A stretch of DNA of 64,000 nt, from the NCBI GenBank assembly GCA_964475135.1, contig CAYYWL010000005.1, positions 8,265 to 72,264 on the forward strand, written 5' to 3'. The notes below the pieces were generated by a model. That model saw nothing but the letters and a program-made list of their open reading frames with translations, made no database searches and was not told the DNA's origin. The stretch comes from TMED14 sp964475135 (GTDB taxonomy: Bacteria; Bacteroidota; Bacteroidia; Flavobacteriales; Schleiferiaceae). How positions within the stretch are numbered: position 1 is the stretch's first letter; each line of letters begins with the position of its first letter. Of this stretch, positions 17,287 through 27,605 are shown piece by piece. A program made the position numbers and the translations under genes.

Positions 17287-19506
17287 TTAGCGAAAGACTG
17301 TAAACATACCGCGGCGTTCCTCGACCAATCCGTCGGGAAGCCAAATAAACACTTTATAGCTGTACGGGCCGGCAGGAACTTTTTCGCCCCCGTAGGTTCC
17401 GTTCCAGCCATTTGGATCCTCGTCGCTGTGGAAAATTTGCAGGCCCCATCGGTTAAATACGGCCCATTCAAACTTCAGGACTCCGGTCGCGACGACGTTG
17501 AAGCGCTCATTGACCGCGTCTCCGTTGGGCGTGAATGCCGACGGAATGTAAACGTAGTGGTCCATCTTCAAATCAATCGGGTAGGCCAAGCTATCTGAGC
17601 AACCCATGCTGTCGCGTACGGAGAGTCCCACCCAGTAGGTTCCGGGGCGACCGTACACGTGGCGGGGATGTACACGCGATGAGGTGTCGCCATCGCCGAA
17701 GAACCACCGCACATTGAGCGTATCGCTTGAGTAGTTCGTGAATCCTACATCTAAAGGATTTCCGGGGTCTTGCAGATAGCCAAATGAGGCAACCGGCTGG
17801 GGAACTACCCACGCAAAAATAGAATCACGTGCCTCAATCAAGCAGTTGTCGGTGACTTTGTAGCGGAACCATTGGCTGCTCGCCGGTGATACCATCCAAG
17901 TACTACCTGAAGGTCCGCCGCCGAGCCACTGAATGCTGCGGGTTCCGCGTCCGCCATAGGCAACTGCCTCGAGCGTCACCGCGTCGCCGGGGCACAAGAA
18001 CAAGGTGTCAGACTCTGTGCGCAGGGAGTCGTACAGATCCACATAGATCGTGATGCTGTCGGTACGCGGAGAAGTGCTGCACTCGTCCCAACTGAGGTAG
18101 CGGTACGTCGTGGTTTGGGCTGGCGCTACCGCGGCGAGCACTGTCTGCGTAGAATCATGTTCCCAGTACCCCCATCGAACGCCTTCACCCCCCGTCAAAG
18201 TCGCCCGAAGAACCGCACTTGAGCCCGGGCACGCCAGGGTATCGTCGCCCTGATCGAGGGTGAGCAATGCTTGGTGGGGCACTCGGTCGCGAATCCAAAA
18301 ATCTACAGAATCTGAGGGATACACCGCGCAATTTGAGGAGACAGGTAGCATTCTGACCCTAAACAGTTCGGGTGCCTCTGTAATTCCGTCGTCAATCGGC
18401 TCAAACCACAAGGTATCGGTAGTTTGTCCAGGCAAAAGTGTCAGCGACGAAGGGAGCGCGGAGGCAAAATCCGAAGCACCAGCAGTTCCGACATACTGAA
18501 ACTGAGCGGTAAGCGTATCACTCGTCGCCCCGGCACGCTGAAAGAGCAAGTAGCTGCGGGCACAGCCCTCGACCATGACCGAATCGGTAAAGGAGGCACC
18601 TGAATTTGTAGTCGTACTAAGGTTGATTGTGGGCAATTTGAACGATCGTGCTCCTAAGAACACGGCTGAGTTAAATGAGCCATCCATCACATCAGAAATG
18701 AGCAACTTGATTGTGTACGGATAACCGCAAACTACCCCAGCCTTTGCCTTGAGTACATCTGTATAGCCATTGAAGTTGATGGCGTTAAATGACCCATTCG
18801 CATTGTAGTACATTGAATGAGCAACGTAGTTCGGATTTGCCGAGATGCAATTGGATGCGGGATAACTTCCAGAAGGGAAGCCTTGGTTAATCGTATTAAT
18901 CGCTACCGGGGTAGTCGTTCCAGGAATAGTTGCCAAATTGATGGAGTCCATTCGGACACTACCATTTGGGTTGAAAATTGGCGCACCATTGATTCCCGGT
19001 CCAACTAGAAAAAAACCAAAAACATCATTAAACGGACTGCAGGTGTATCCCGTATACTCATTGGACGCAAAAATGTACTCAAACTCTACACTATCACCTG
19101 TCGCGTAGAAACTGAATTGGATTGCAGACAAATCATTTAACGTACTGTTTGACGATCCAATGGTATTCAACACTGAAATTAGGTGTGGACTGGTTCCGGG
19201 ACCACCTGTGAATGGCTGTGCAGCGCCCGGCATCGCATTTAGTGCGTTGTCAGTGTGCATTACGATTCCACTATCCAATCCAAAAACAGGATTTGTATTC
19301 ACAAACTTTCCGATCTGCACAGAAGCCGGTTGAACCAGTGGAAGCCCTGGATTACTTCCCGACCATACCGGAATATTGGGCCCTACCAATACGTTTTGAA
19401 CCAACCACATTGGATTGTTTCGCGGCGCAGTCGAATTCACCATAATATTCTGTGCCTCGGAGGTGAATCCGAGAACTACGGCGAGGAATAGAGCGAGTTT
19501 TCGCAT
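17287..19506 (-). CDS. Large secreted surface protein with choice-of-anchor L, PKD-like and T9SS type B sorting domains
   Basis: A 739-residue secreted protein. The ATG at 19506 gives a signal peptide (RKLALFLAVVLGFTSEAQ). The N-terminal third matches the choice-of-anchor L pattern: SIQFSFYATGDSVEFEYIF-like strands, FASNEYTGYTCSPFNDVFGF and FFLVGPGINGAP. Ig-like repeats follow. A PKD-like segment (RWFFGDGDTSSRVHPRHVYG, GTYWVGLSVRDSMGC) precedes a C-terminal gliding-associated (CHU_C) type B sorting domain with IPSAFTPNGDAVNERF, FNRWGLQIFHS and GPYSYKVFIW. It should be exported by T9SS and held on or released from the surface; SprA and PorU are encoded in this window. The upstream sequence has TATCTTTC (19518-19525), a -7 box with one mismatch. 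The role may be adhesion, but no ligand can be inferred. Confidence 0.88.
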   Translation of the reverse strand: MRKLALFLAVVLGFTSEAQNIMVNSTAPRNNPMWLVQNVLVGPNIPVWSGSNPGLPLVQPASVQIGKFVNTNPVFGLDSGIVMHTDNALNAMPGAAQPFTGGPGTSPHLISVLNTIGSSNSTLNDLSAIQFSFYATGDSVEFEYIFASNEYTGYTCSPFNDVFGFFLVGPGINGAPIFNPNGSVRMDSINLATIPGTTTPVAINTINQGFPSGSYPASNCISANPNYVAHSMYYNANGSFNAINFNGYTDVLKAKAGVVCGYPYTIKLLISDVMDGSFNSAVFLGARSFKLPTINLSTTTNSGASFTDSVMVEGCARSYLLFQRAGATSDTLTAQFQYVGTAGASDFASALPSSLTLLPGQTTDTLWFEPIDDGITEAPELFRVRMLPVSSNCAVYPSDSVDFWIRDRVPHQALLTLDQGDDTLACPGSSAVLRATLTGGEGVRWGYWEHDSTQTVLAAVAPAQTTTYRYLSWDECSTSPRTDSITIYVDLYDSLRTESDTLFLCPGDAVTLEAVAYGGRGTRSIQWLGGGPSGSTWMVSPASSQWFRYKVTDNCLIEARDSIFAWVVPQPVASFGYLQDPGNPLDVGFTNYSSDTLNVRWFFGDGDTSSRVHPRHVYGRPGTYWVGLSVRDSMGCSDSLAYPIDLKMDHYVYIPSAFTPNGDAVNERFNVVATGVLKFEWAVFNRWGLQIFHSDEDPNGWNGTYGGEKVPAGPYSYKVFIWLPDGLVEERRGMFTVFR

Positions 19507-19548
19507 GGTTTGAACCCGAAAGATACAAAGGGTTGGCCGAGTGGATTG

Positions 19549-19556
19549 TACCTTCG
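19549..19556 (+). promoter_or_regulatory. -7-like box for the M20 peptidase gene
   Basis: TACCTTCG matches TAnnTTTG with one mismatch and ends four bases before the ATG at 19561, the same close placement seen before several other genes here. Confidence 0.4.
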
Positions 19557-19560
19557 AGTT

Positions 19561-20946
<1,386 letters not shown>

Positions 20947-20961
20947 TGCACTATTTTAAGC

Positions 20962-20989
20962 AAAAAGGCGCCCCTCGGGGCGCCTTTTT
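20962..20989. terminator. Bidirectional intrinsic terminator
   Basis: The 13-base arms AAAAAGGCGCCCC (20962-20974) and GGGGCGCCTTTTT (20977-20989) are exact complements. Each strand ends in a T run, so the hairpin serves both the M20 peptidase and the convergent phosphate transporter. Confidence 0.93.
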
Positions 20990-23202
20990 TATGCTACATA
21001 CAGTTGATTTACTCGATGCATCAATGCCGTGATGTCGCGAAGCTCCATGAGCAACTTTGTTTCAAGATGCGACTGACGGGTTGAAATCTCACCGTTTCGG
21101 TAGCTCTGAAGTTCCCGATCTAAAATTCGTTGAATATCTGAAATAATCCGTCGCTTTGCTGACAGCAAGTCACTGGTAGACTCACATGTTCCTGTCTCGA
21201 GTGATCGAACAATCCTACTTGAATACGCCGAAAAAAGCGTGATCACTTCAGCATAAGCCAATAGGAATGCACCGTGGGGACGCGCGTGCAAATTAGCCAA
21301 GTATTCATGCTGCACTTCGACCATGGCACGTGCACTTTCTGTCATATCCCCCACATAATCAAACGCAAGCAAGTGGCTCCGAAACGACGTAGACCGCTCA
21401 CCCTTAAATTCTTTGATTATCCGAATCATGCGCAACTCAAGTTGTTCATGGCGCGCCAACAGCAATTTGACTTCTTTGCGAAGGCGTCCTGTAGTACGCT
21501 TTTGGTTGTTGGCCAACGCTTCTGCAGCCATGATGATGATGCTTGCCGTTCGGTCGAGATCAGATCCCATAAGAATCCGACTGCTGTCCATCGGATGATC
21601 TGAGTTCGCGAGTTTCTCTACTGCATCTTCAATTAGATTCTCCGCTTTCATTTGCTTCGAGAATCCCATGTGGCTTCGTATAATCAGCCCAATAGCAAAT
21701 ACTGTTAGAATCAGTGCAGCAATGAATTCCCCATAGTAGATAAATGCGGCAAACAAAAAGGAGGCGGAAACACCTATAAATGCCGTAAGCAACCAACTGC
21801 CTATAACGTTTACAACCCCAGCGACCCGGTATACCGCTGACTCTTGACCCCATGCTCGGTCTGCTAGAGATGTTCCCATTCCCACCATAAAGACCACGAA
21901 CGTGGTGCTCAACGGCAGCCCTAAACTGGTGGCGTACGCAATGAGCGTTGATGCGAGCATCAAGTTGACGCTTCCTCGCACATAATCAAATGCAGGCTGC
22001 TGCTTCCATTCCTCTACTGTTCGATCCGGCTGCGTAAATCGGGGGTTCGCCCAATGATTTACTGACTTCGGAACCACAACGCCTACGAGCTTCGATAAGC
22101 TAATTGAACCAGAAGTCAACAGTCTGCTTGCAACGTTGGGTTTGAACTTTTCAGCTCCTTCGCCTTGACGCGCTAAATTGATCTCAGTTTCTGAAACCTT
22201 TCGAGCCTTTGCATTAAGCCAAAGCGTGGCAATCATAACCATTCCCGCAAGAATAAGTACCACGAATGGAGTGCCCACTTCTTCAGCCATTGCTCCCATC
22301 ATTAGTTCTCTCGGATCTGCACCACTTACTAGGTATACTTGATAGGCTTGGAACGCTGCCAGTGCAGGACCTATGAAATTGACCAGATCATTTCCAGCAA
22401 AAGCCATCGAAAGCGCAAAAGTGCCGAAGAGTACTACAAAGCGGAGTGGATTTCTGCCCCTCCAAATGGCAAACTGTGCCCCAGCTGAGAATACCACGAA
22501 AAAGAGGAACAAAATGCTGTTTTGATTGGCAGAAAGCCACACCGTAAGGTCAGCATCCATAAGCACGCTGCCCTTTAATCCTTTAAAAACAAGGAAGTTT
22601 AGGATAAGACTTGCAGCTAAACCCGTGAATACGCCACCGAAGTAGGTCAACGTCCGCTCCATTCGGTAGGTAAATACAAGTCGTGCCAACCACTGGACAA
22701 TCAAACCTGCCACAAACGCCACTCCTACGGAAGCAAAGATTCCGTATACAATTGAAAATGTAGAGGATATGTTAATGTACGCGCCAAAATCAAATGGATT
22801 TAACCCTCTATCTACCGCCGTCAAAAAACCAATGGCAGCGCCGGCACCTAGCAGTTCAAAGACGAGCGAAACAGTGGTCGAGGTCGGGATCCCGAGTGAA
22901 TTATAGACGTCGAGCAAAATGACGTCCGTGAGCATGACTGCGACAAAAATGAACAGCAGGCTATGAAAGCTAAAAAAGGAGGGATCAAACACTCCCTTTC
23001 GCGCTACTTCCATCATTCCGCTTGAAAACAAGGTTCCGAGAACAACCCCCAGACTCGCAACGAACAAAATGGTCCTAAAGCTGCCGGCGCGCGTTCCAAG
23101 CGCGGAATTCAAAAAATTCACTGCATCATTGGCGACTCCCACGACAAGGTCAAGCGTTGCCAATGCCAAAAGCAGAACTACGAGTAAGAAGTATGGATCC
23201 AT
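20989..23202 (-). CDS. PiT-family inorganic phosphate transporter with cytoplasmic C-terminal domain
   Basis: A 737-residue inner-membrane phosphate permease. Both PiT signatures are present: GVANDAVNFLNSALGT near the N-terminus and AGNDLVNFIGPALAA in the middle, within roughly ten hydrophobic helices. STTVSLVFELLGAGAAIGF and LSTTFVVFMVGMG are further conserved helices. After about residue 520 the sequence becomes a soluble helical domain of about 210 residues that resembles a PhoU-like regulatory domain, as in other long Bacteroidota PiT proteins. The start at 23202 follows an exact promoter box by six bases. Base composition is lower in GC than the divergent neighbour. Confidence 0.92.
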   Translation of the reverse strand: MDPYFLLVVLLLALATLDLVVGVANDAVNFLNSALGTRAGSFRTILFVASLGVVLGTLFSSGMMEVARKGVFDPSFFSFHSLLFIFVAVMLTDVILLDVYNSLGIPTSTTVSLVFELLGAGAAIGFLTAVDRGLNPFDFGAYINISSTFSIVYGIFASVGVAFVAGLIVQWLARLVFTYRMERTLTYFGGVFTGLAASLILNFLVFKGLKGSVLMDADLTVWLSANQNSILFLFFVVFSAGAQFAIWRGRNPLRFVVLFGTFALSMAFAGNDLVNFIGPALAAFQAYQVYLVSGADPRELMMGAMAEEVGTPFVVLILAGMVMIATLWLNAKARKVSETEINLARQGEGAEKFKPNVASRLLTSGSISLSKLVGVVVPKSVNHWANPRFTQPDRTVEEWKQQPAFDYVRGSVNLMLASTLIAYATSLGLPLSTTFVVFMVGMGTSLADRAWGQESAVYRVAGVVNVIGSWLLTAFIGVSASFLFAAFIYYGEFIAALILTVFAIGLIIRSHMGFSKQMKAENLIEDAVEKLANSDHPMDSSRILMGSDLDRTASIIIMAAEALANNQKRTTGRLRKEVKLLLARHEQLELRMIRIIKEFKGERSTSFRSHLLAFDYVGDMTESARAMVEVQHEYLANLHARPHGAFLLAYAEVITLFSAYSSRIVRSLETGTCESTSDLLSAKRRIISDIQRILDRELQSYRNGEISTRQSHLETKLLMELRDITALMHRVNQLYVA

Positions 23203-23208
23203 AGGGGG

Positions 23209-23237
23209 CAAAGGTACCGGTTGTTGGGAGCGGCAAA
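23209..23237 (-). promoter_or_regulatory. Promoter of the phosphate transporter gene
   Basis: On the minus strand TTTG (23237-23234) is followed after 17 bases by TACCTTTG (23216-23209), and the ATG comes six bases later. The -33/-7 spacing fits the 17-23 range described for Flavobacterium. This is the most complete promoter seen in the window. Confidence 0.65.
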
Positions 23238-23281
23238 TGTTACGATGAGGTTAAAAATACGCCGTGGCCCAGTCAGCTGGC

Positions 23282-23289
23282 TACCTTCG
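23282..23289 (+). promoter_or_regulatory. -7-like box for the YyaL-like gene
   Basis: TACCTTCG matches TAnnTTTG with one mismatch and ends four bases before the ATG at 23294. Confidence 0.4.
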
Positions 23290-23293
23290 CGGG

Positions 23294-25189
23294 ATGAATC
23301 GACTGAAGCAATCTGCGAGCTTGTACCTTCAGCAGCACGCCGACCAGCCCGTGCACTGGAACGAATGGGGCAACGAAGCGCTTGAAGGCGCTGCCGCCAA
23401 GGGTCAGTGGCTTTTGGTGTCGATTGGGTATTCGACGTGCCATTGGTGCCATGTGATGGCGCACGAGGTATTTGAAGATTCTGAGGTCGCCGCCTACCTC
23501 AATACCCACTTTACCAGCATTAAAGTGGATCGCGAGGAGCGCACCGACCTCGACCACGCCTACATGGCGGCATCGCTCGCGATGACCGGGCAAGGCGGAT
23601 GGCCACTCAACGCAGTGTGCTTGCCCGACGGTCGTCCCGTGTGGACCTGCACCTACCTGCCCAAAGAGCGGTTCCTTCAGGCCTTGGTAGAACTGAACGC
23701 GCTGAAGCAAACCCATTCACTGCGCGCCGAAGACTACGCCGAAGAAGTGCGCAAGGCCATTCAAGAGGCCCATCGGGATCTGGATCATTCGTCGGGGCTC
23801 GACCGTTCGTCGGTACGCCAGCAAATCCCCACTGCGTGGGACGCGTTTTGGGGTGGATTTCGTGGCGCCCCCAAGTTCCCATTGTCCAGCACCTGGTCTG
23901 CAGTGTGGCGCTGGAGCATGCTTCAGGATTGGCCTGAAGGCCGCGCGCACGTGCTGCGGACGGTGGACACACTGGCTGTTTCAGGCACCTACGACGTGGT
24001 TCGGGGCGGAATCACGCGCTACAGTACGGACGGAGCGTGGGTGGTTCCGCACTTTGAAAAAATGCTGTACGACAGCGCGCAGTTTGCCTCGTTATGTGCC
24101 GCCGTCGACAGCCCTTTGGCCCGGACCTGCCTCGAGGAAACTTTAGTGTTTATGGAGCGCGACCTCTTGCGGGCAGATAGGCTCTTTGCTGCCGCCCTCG
24201 ACGCCGACCACCCCGACGGAGAGGGGCGCCACAGCACATGGACCGACGCCGAACTTGACGAGGCCCTCGGCATGGCCAACGCAGAGGTTTGGCGCGAGCA
24301 CCTCGTTCGCGAAAGCCGCGTCCACGAAGGTGGTTGGGTTCTCGCATTCGGGCCTGCAGGCGGAACTGACCCGCGCAAGCTCCCCGGATTCGCCGAGCTC
24401 CGTGCTACGGGCCTGCGCCGCCCCCTGCCCACCCGGGACACCAAATGCATCATGGGCTGGAACGCCCTCGCCGTTACTGCCTTTGCCGACGGAGCCCAAA
24501 TCAGCGGCCAAGCGTCTGACATTGAACGCCTTCGACGCCTCGCTTCGGCCCACGCTGAAACCTTTGGCAGCGGCAGCATTCACGTCCACTACCCCGACGG
24601 CCGCACCTCGGGGCCCGCATTTCTCGACGACGTGGCCTACAGCGTGCACATGGCAATTCGCTGCGGTCAAGTTTTGCTGGATCCATGGTGGATTGCGACG
24701 GCCTCACGCTGGTTTGAGCGCAGTATCACCCATTTTTTTCGCGGCGGAACCGCATGCTACGCAGCCGAAGCGCCTGACGCGGCCGCATTCGCCGCAGTAC
24801 TTGCTTGGGACGATGACGTGCTTCCCAATCCTCAAGCCATCTGGGCCGAATGCGGTTTGATCCTTGGCCACCTACTCGGTCGGCAGGAATGGGTCGATTG
24901 GGCTTGTGAGCTCGTGCGAAAAGGTTTGGACATGGCCGGCGCTACTCCTTCGCGGCACTGTTCGTGGTTGGCACTATCTGAACTCACCCGTCCTGAAGCG
25001 GAACACTGGCTCATTGCCCCCGGAGTCCCTCTGGGCCCACGACCGATTGCTGCCTCGCCCCTGTGGGGGCCGATGGAGCGCGAAGCATCCGTTTATGCCC
25101 AGCTCTGCCGAATGGACGCGTGTACTTTGGTCGCTGCAACTTCAAACGAATTCAACAATGGCCCAAATCCATTCAAATCCAGACAATAA
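23294..25189 (+). CDS. Thioredoxin-domain protein of the YyaL/SSP411 (DUF255) family
   Basis: A 631-residue cytoplasmic protein. The N-terminal DUF255 thioredoxin-like domain begins NRLKQSASLYLQQHADQPVH and has the hallmark SIGYSTCHWCHVMAHEVFED (Cys49, Cys52), then VDREERTDLDHAY and GQGGWPLNA. A long (alpha/alpha)6-barrel region follows, with GGFRGAPKFPLSS, GGITRYSTDGAWVVPHFEKM and RDTKCIMGWNALAV. The family resembles glycosyl-hydrolase or epimerase barrels fused to a thioredoxin fold, and no bacterial reaction is established. The protein is some 40-60 residues shorter than typical members, mainly at the C-terminus. Its 3' end overlaps the tag start by 32 bases. Confidence 0.9.
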   Translation: MNRLKQSASLYLQQHADQPVHWNEWGNEALEGAAAKGQWLLVSIGYSTCHWCHVMAHEVFEDSEVAAYLNTHFTSIKVDREERTDLDHAYMAASLAMTGQGGWPLNAVCLPDGRPVWTCTYLPKERFLQALVELNALKQTHSLRAEDYAEEVRKAIQEAHRDLDHSSGLDRSSVRQQIPTAWDAFWGGFRGAPKFPLSSTWSAVWRWSMLQDWPEGRAHVLRTVDTLAVSGTYDVVRGGITRYSTDGAWVVPHFEKMLYDSAQFASLCAAVDSPLARTCLEETLVFMERDLLRADRLFAAALDADHPDGEGRHSTWTDAELDEALGMANAEVWREHLVRESRVHEGGWVLAFGPAGGTDPRKLPGFAELRATGLRRPLPTRDTKCIMGWNALAVTAFADGAQISGQASDIERLRRLASAHAETFGSGSIHVHYPDGRTSGPAFLDDVAYSVHMAIRCGQVLLDPWWIATASRWFERSITHFFRGGTACYAAEAPDAAAFAAVLAWDDDVLPNPQAIWAECGLILGHLLGRQEWVDWACELVRKGLDMAGATPSRHCSWLALSELTRPEAEHWLIAPGVPLGPRPIAASPLWGPMEREASVYAQLCRMDACTLVAATSNEFNNGPNPFKSRQ

Positions 25190-25757
25190 ATGCCCCTGGT
25201 GCCTTGGAGACCCCCTGATGGAAGCCTACCACGACCGCGAGTGGGGCGTCCCAGTGACCACTGACCAAGGAATGTTTGAGCACCTCGTGCTCGAAGGATT
25301 TCAGTCAGGCCTCTCCTGGCGTACCGTGCTTCACAAACGCGAAGCGTTTCACGCCGCGCTGCACGGATTTGACGCAGAATCCCTGCTGCGCTTTACCGAC
25401 GCCGAGCGCGAAGCGTTTTTGGCCAACCCTCAGGTTATTCGCAACCGGCTCAAGCTCGAGGCCGCCCTGCACAATGCACGTACCCTGGTCGCATTTCGCG
25501 ACCGCCACGGGAAGGGTTTTGCTGGCTACCTCTGGGACTTTGTGGGCGGAGCCCCACTCGACGGAGCGCGCGAAGGGTCCTGGCCTGCGACCTCCAAGGA
25601 ATCGGACGAGTTGTCCAAGGCATTGAAGTCCGAGGGATTCAAATTCATCGGATCCACCACTTTGTACGCCCACATGCAAGCGACCGGACTAATCAATGAC
25701 CACTGGACGAGCTGCCCCCGCTACCGCGAAATCAAAGCGCTTGCCCAAATATTTTGA
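25158..25757 (+). CDS. tag: DNA-3-methyladenine glycosylase I
   Basis: Tag removes 3-methyladenine from alkylated DNA. The protein has 199 residues, close to the usual 187-195. Zinc-site residues are visible: Cys in NKCPWCLGDP, His in AYHDREWGVP, and the C-terminal His and Cys in INDHWTSCPRY. The helix-hairpin-helix core has LVLEGFQSGLSWRTVLHKRE and FANPQVIRNRLKLEA-like sequence, followed by FVGGAP and GFKFIGSTTLYAHMQATGLI. The ATG at 25158 is inside the YyaL-like gene, overlapping by 32 bases in another frame, which suggests co-translation. The 3' end overlaps the convergent tsaB by 26 bases. Confidence 0.95.
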   Translation: MAQIHSNPDNKCPWCLGDPLMEAYHDREWGVPVTTDQGMFEHLVLEGFQSGLSWRTVLHKREAFHAALHGFDAESLLRFTDAEREAFLANPQVIRNRLKLEAALHNARTLVAFRDRHGKGFAGYLWDFVGGAPLDGAREGSWPATSKESDELSKALKSEGFKFIGSTTLYAHMQATGLINDHWTSCPRYREIKALAQIF

Positions 25758-26379
25758 GGTAGCGAGGTTCCCACGTGGCAAGGTCTTCAGAGCGCGTTGC
25801 CCTAAGAGCTCCCGCGAGGGCATGCCTCGCCCGGGCGTAGCGGACTCCGCTGTCCTGCAGCTGCGGCCAATGCTTAAGTACCTTCTCGACACCGTCTCCC
25901 CCGGCGAGGGCCGATGGACGTGTGGACCAGGTGGGGTCAATTACCTCCGCGAGATCGGCAGACGAGCGCTGGCCGTCAGGGTAAAACCATGCCGAATAGA
26001 CCTCACTACGGCGGGCGTCCATGGCCGACCAAATAGGCAGTTCAGACGGAACCGCCTCTCGAACCGCTTCGGCGATGAGTTCAAGCGAATCGACTCCGTA
26101 GCAGGGAATGCCCCACGGAAGGGCTAGGCCCTTTGCCGCGGCCAACCCGATGCGAAGCCCGGTATAGGATCCAGGACCTTGGGCCGCGGCAACTCCCGAA
26201 AGGTCACGAACGCGCAACCCTGCGTCAGATAGCGCATTCTGAATCATGGGATTCAAGGCCTCGGCGTGGCGGTAGCCTTTGGGGTCTAGTTCCTCGTGCT
26301 CTGCTACCACCACCCCATCGATAGCCACCGCAACACTGCAGAGCCTTGTCGAGGTTTCAATAAGCAGCAGTGCAGACAT
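25732..26379 (-). CDS. tsaB: tRNA threonylcarbamoyladenosine biosynthesis protein TsaB
   Basis: TsaB is the TsaD partner in the complex that installs t6A at position 37 of ANN-decoding tRNAs. The protein has 215 residues. The ASKHA-fold N-terminus LLIETSTRLCSVAVAIDG, the motif HAEALNPMIQNAL and the glycine-rich GVAAAQGPGSYTGLRIGLA are clear. The start at 26379 shares a base with the stop of the efflux adaptor gene, so the two are coupled. The 3' end overlaps tag on the other strand by 26 bases. TsaD, TsaE and TsaC are not in the window. Confidence 0.94.
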   Translation of the reverse strand: MSALLLIETSTRLCSVAVAIDGVVVAEHEELDPKGYRHAEALNPMIQNALSDAGLRVRDLSGVAAAQGPGSYTGLRIGLAAAKGLALPWGIPCYGVDSLELIAEAVREAVPSELPIWSAMDARRSEVYSAWFYPDGQRSSADLAEVIDPTWSTRPSALAGGDGVEKVLKHWPQLQDSGVRYARARHALAGALRATRSEDLATWEPRYLKIFGQAL

Positions 26380-27605
26380 TACTCGCCTTTGCTGCGCTCC
26401 ACGACGTCACCGTCTTCGAGCTTGCGCGAAACCGCATCAAACGGACCGCGAACTACTTCTTCGCCACCCTTTAGACCGGTGATAACCTGGATGAAGTCCT
26501 CATCTTGGATTCCGGTAGTGACGCGCACTTGGCGCACCTTGCCTTCATCCAACACAAACACCACTTCAACGGGGTCAGTCTGGGTCGAATCACTGCGCAG
26601 TGCCACCGCCTCAACGGGTACTGACGGAACTCCTTTTTCGACCTTCGTTCGCACATCAACCGTAGCCGTCATTCCACTGCGAAGGGGCTGCTCACCGTAT
26701 TCCTTCACCAGTGAAGCGTAGCTCGCCGGATCCACCTCAAGGGTCACCTTAAAGTTGGTCACTTGATTGACCCCTGCCGCCGCATTGACATTAGCCGCAT
26801 TGCGGACTTCGGTAACCACGGCCTTGAACTTATGGCCCAAAAAGGCGTCGACCTTGACGTCTGCGGAATCGCCTACGTTAATGCGCACGATGTCGTTCTC
26901 GTTGACGTCCACTACGACCTCCATGCGCCGCAGGTCTGAAATCCGCATGAGGTCGGTACCTGCCATTTGTGCAGTCCCTACGACGCGCTCGCCCAACTCG
27001 ACGTTGAGGCCGGTCACGGTTCCGTCCATCGGAGCAATCAGCGACGTGCGCTTTAAGTTGTCACGGGCCTCCTTCAGTGAATTTTCGGCGGATTTCACTT
27101 GGAATTCCGCAGACTTCACGGCCAATTCAGCGACTTGGAACGCGCGCTGTGCGGCTTCCCATTCGGCCTTTGACAGAACATTTTGATTAAAGAGCCCCTG
27201 GTTGCGCTGGTAGGCTGCGGTTACTTCGACCAACTGTGCCTTGGCCTGCATAAGGCCAGACTTTGACTGATTGACCAGCGCCTCGGTGCGGCCCACGGCA
27301 GACTGGTAGATGTCCGGGTTAATGCGCGCAAGGAGCTGACCCCGTCGAACAGACTGACCCTCGACCACAGCCAACTCAATGATTTCCCCGCTTACCTCAG
27401 GAGAAATTTTCACCTCGACCGCTGGTTGAATGCGGCCTGAAGCGCTGACTGTTTCTACAATGCTTCGCGACTCAACCTTGGCGAGTTCTACCGAGATCAC
27501 CTCGTCGGACTGTCCCCACCAACCTTGCTTTTTGCCGACGACTCCGACGACCAGCGCCAATGCGGCAGCGCCGCCAATCCACCAAATTCGTTGCTTCTTG
27601 TTCAT
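26379..27605 (-). CDS. Efflux periplasmic adaptor subunit (HlyD/AcrA/MacA-like membrane fusion protein)
   Basis: A 408-residue membrane fusion protein that should bridge an inner-membrane pump and a TolC channel. One N-terminal transmembrane helix (IWWIGGAAALALVVGVVG) is followed by the lipoyl half-motif (SASGRIQPAVEVKISPEVSG and VVEGQSVRRGQLLARINPDI). An alpha-hairpin rich in Ala, Gln and Lys (about 100-185), the second lipoyl half (APMDGTVTGLNVELGERVVG) and beta-barrel and membrane-proximal domains complete it. The sequence is closer to MacA-type ABC adaptors than to AcrA lipoproteins, as there is no lipobox. It overlaps tolC by four bases. No pump gene is adjacent, because tsaB follows directly. 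Confidence 0.92.
   Translation of the reverse strand: MNKKQRIWWIGGAAALALVVGVVGKKQGWWGQSDEVISVELAKVESRSIVETVSASGRIQPAVEVKISPEVSGEIIELAVVEGQSVRRGQLLARINPDIYQSAVGRTEALVNQSKSGLMQAKAQLVEVTAAYQRNQGLFNQNVLSKAEWEAAQRAFQVAELAVKSAEFQVKSAENSLKEARDNLKRTSLIAPMDGTVTGLNVELGERVVGTAQMAGTDLMRISDLRRMEVVVDVNENDIVRINVGDSADVKVDAFLGHKFKAVVTEVRNAANVNAAAGVNQVTNFKVTLEVDPASYASLVKEYGEQPLRSGMTATVDVRTKVEKGVPSVPVEAVALRSDSTQTDPVEVVFVLDEGKVRQVRVTTGIQDEDFIQVITGLKGGEEVVRGPFDAVSRKLEDGDVVERSKGE

Noticed and set aside
24019..24670. Minus-strand frames opposite the YyaL-like gene
   Set aside because: Composition is shadow-like (Arg/Ser/Pro-rich), and the plus-strand gene is complete with a CHWCH active site.
25696..26127. Plus-strand frame opposite tsaB
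   Set aside because: tsaB on the other strand has clear family motifs over the whole interval. The plus frame has none.
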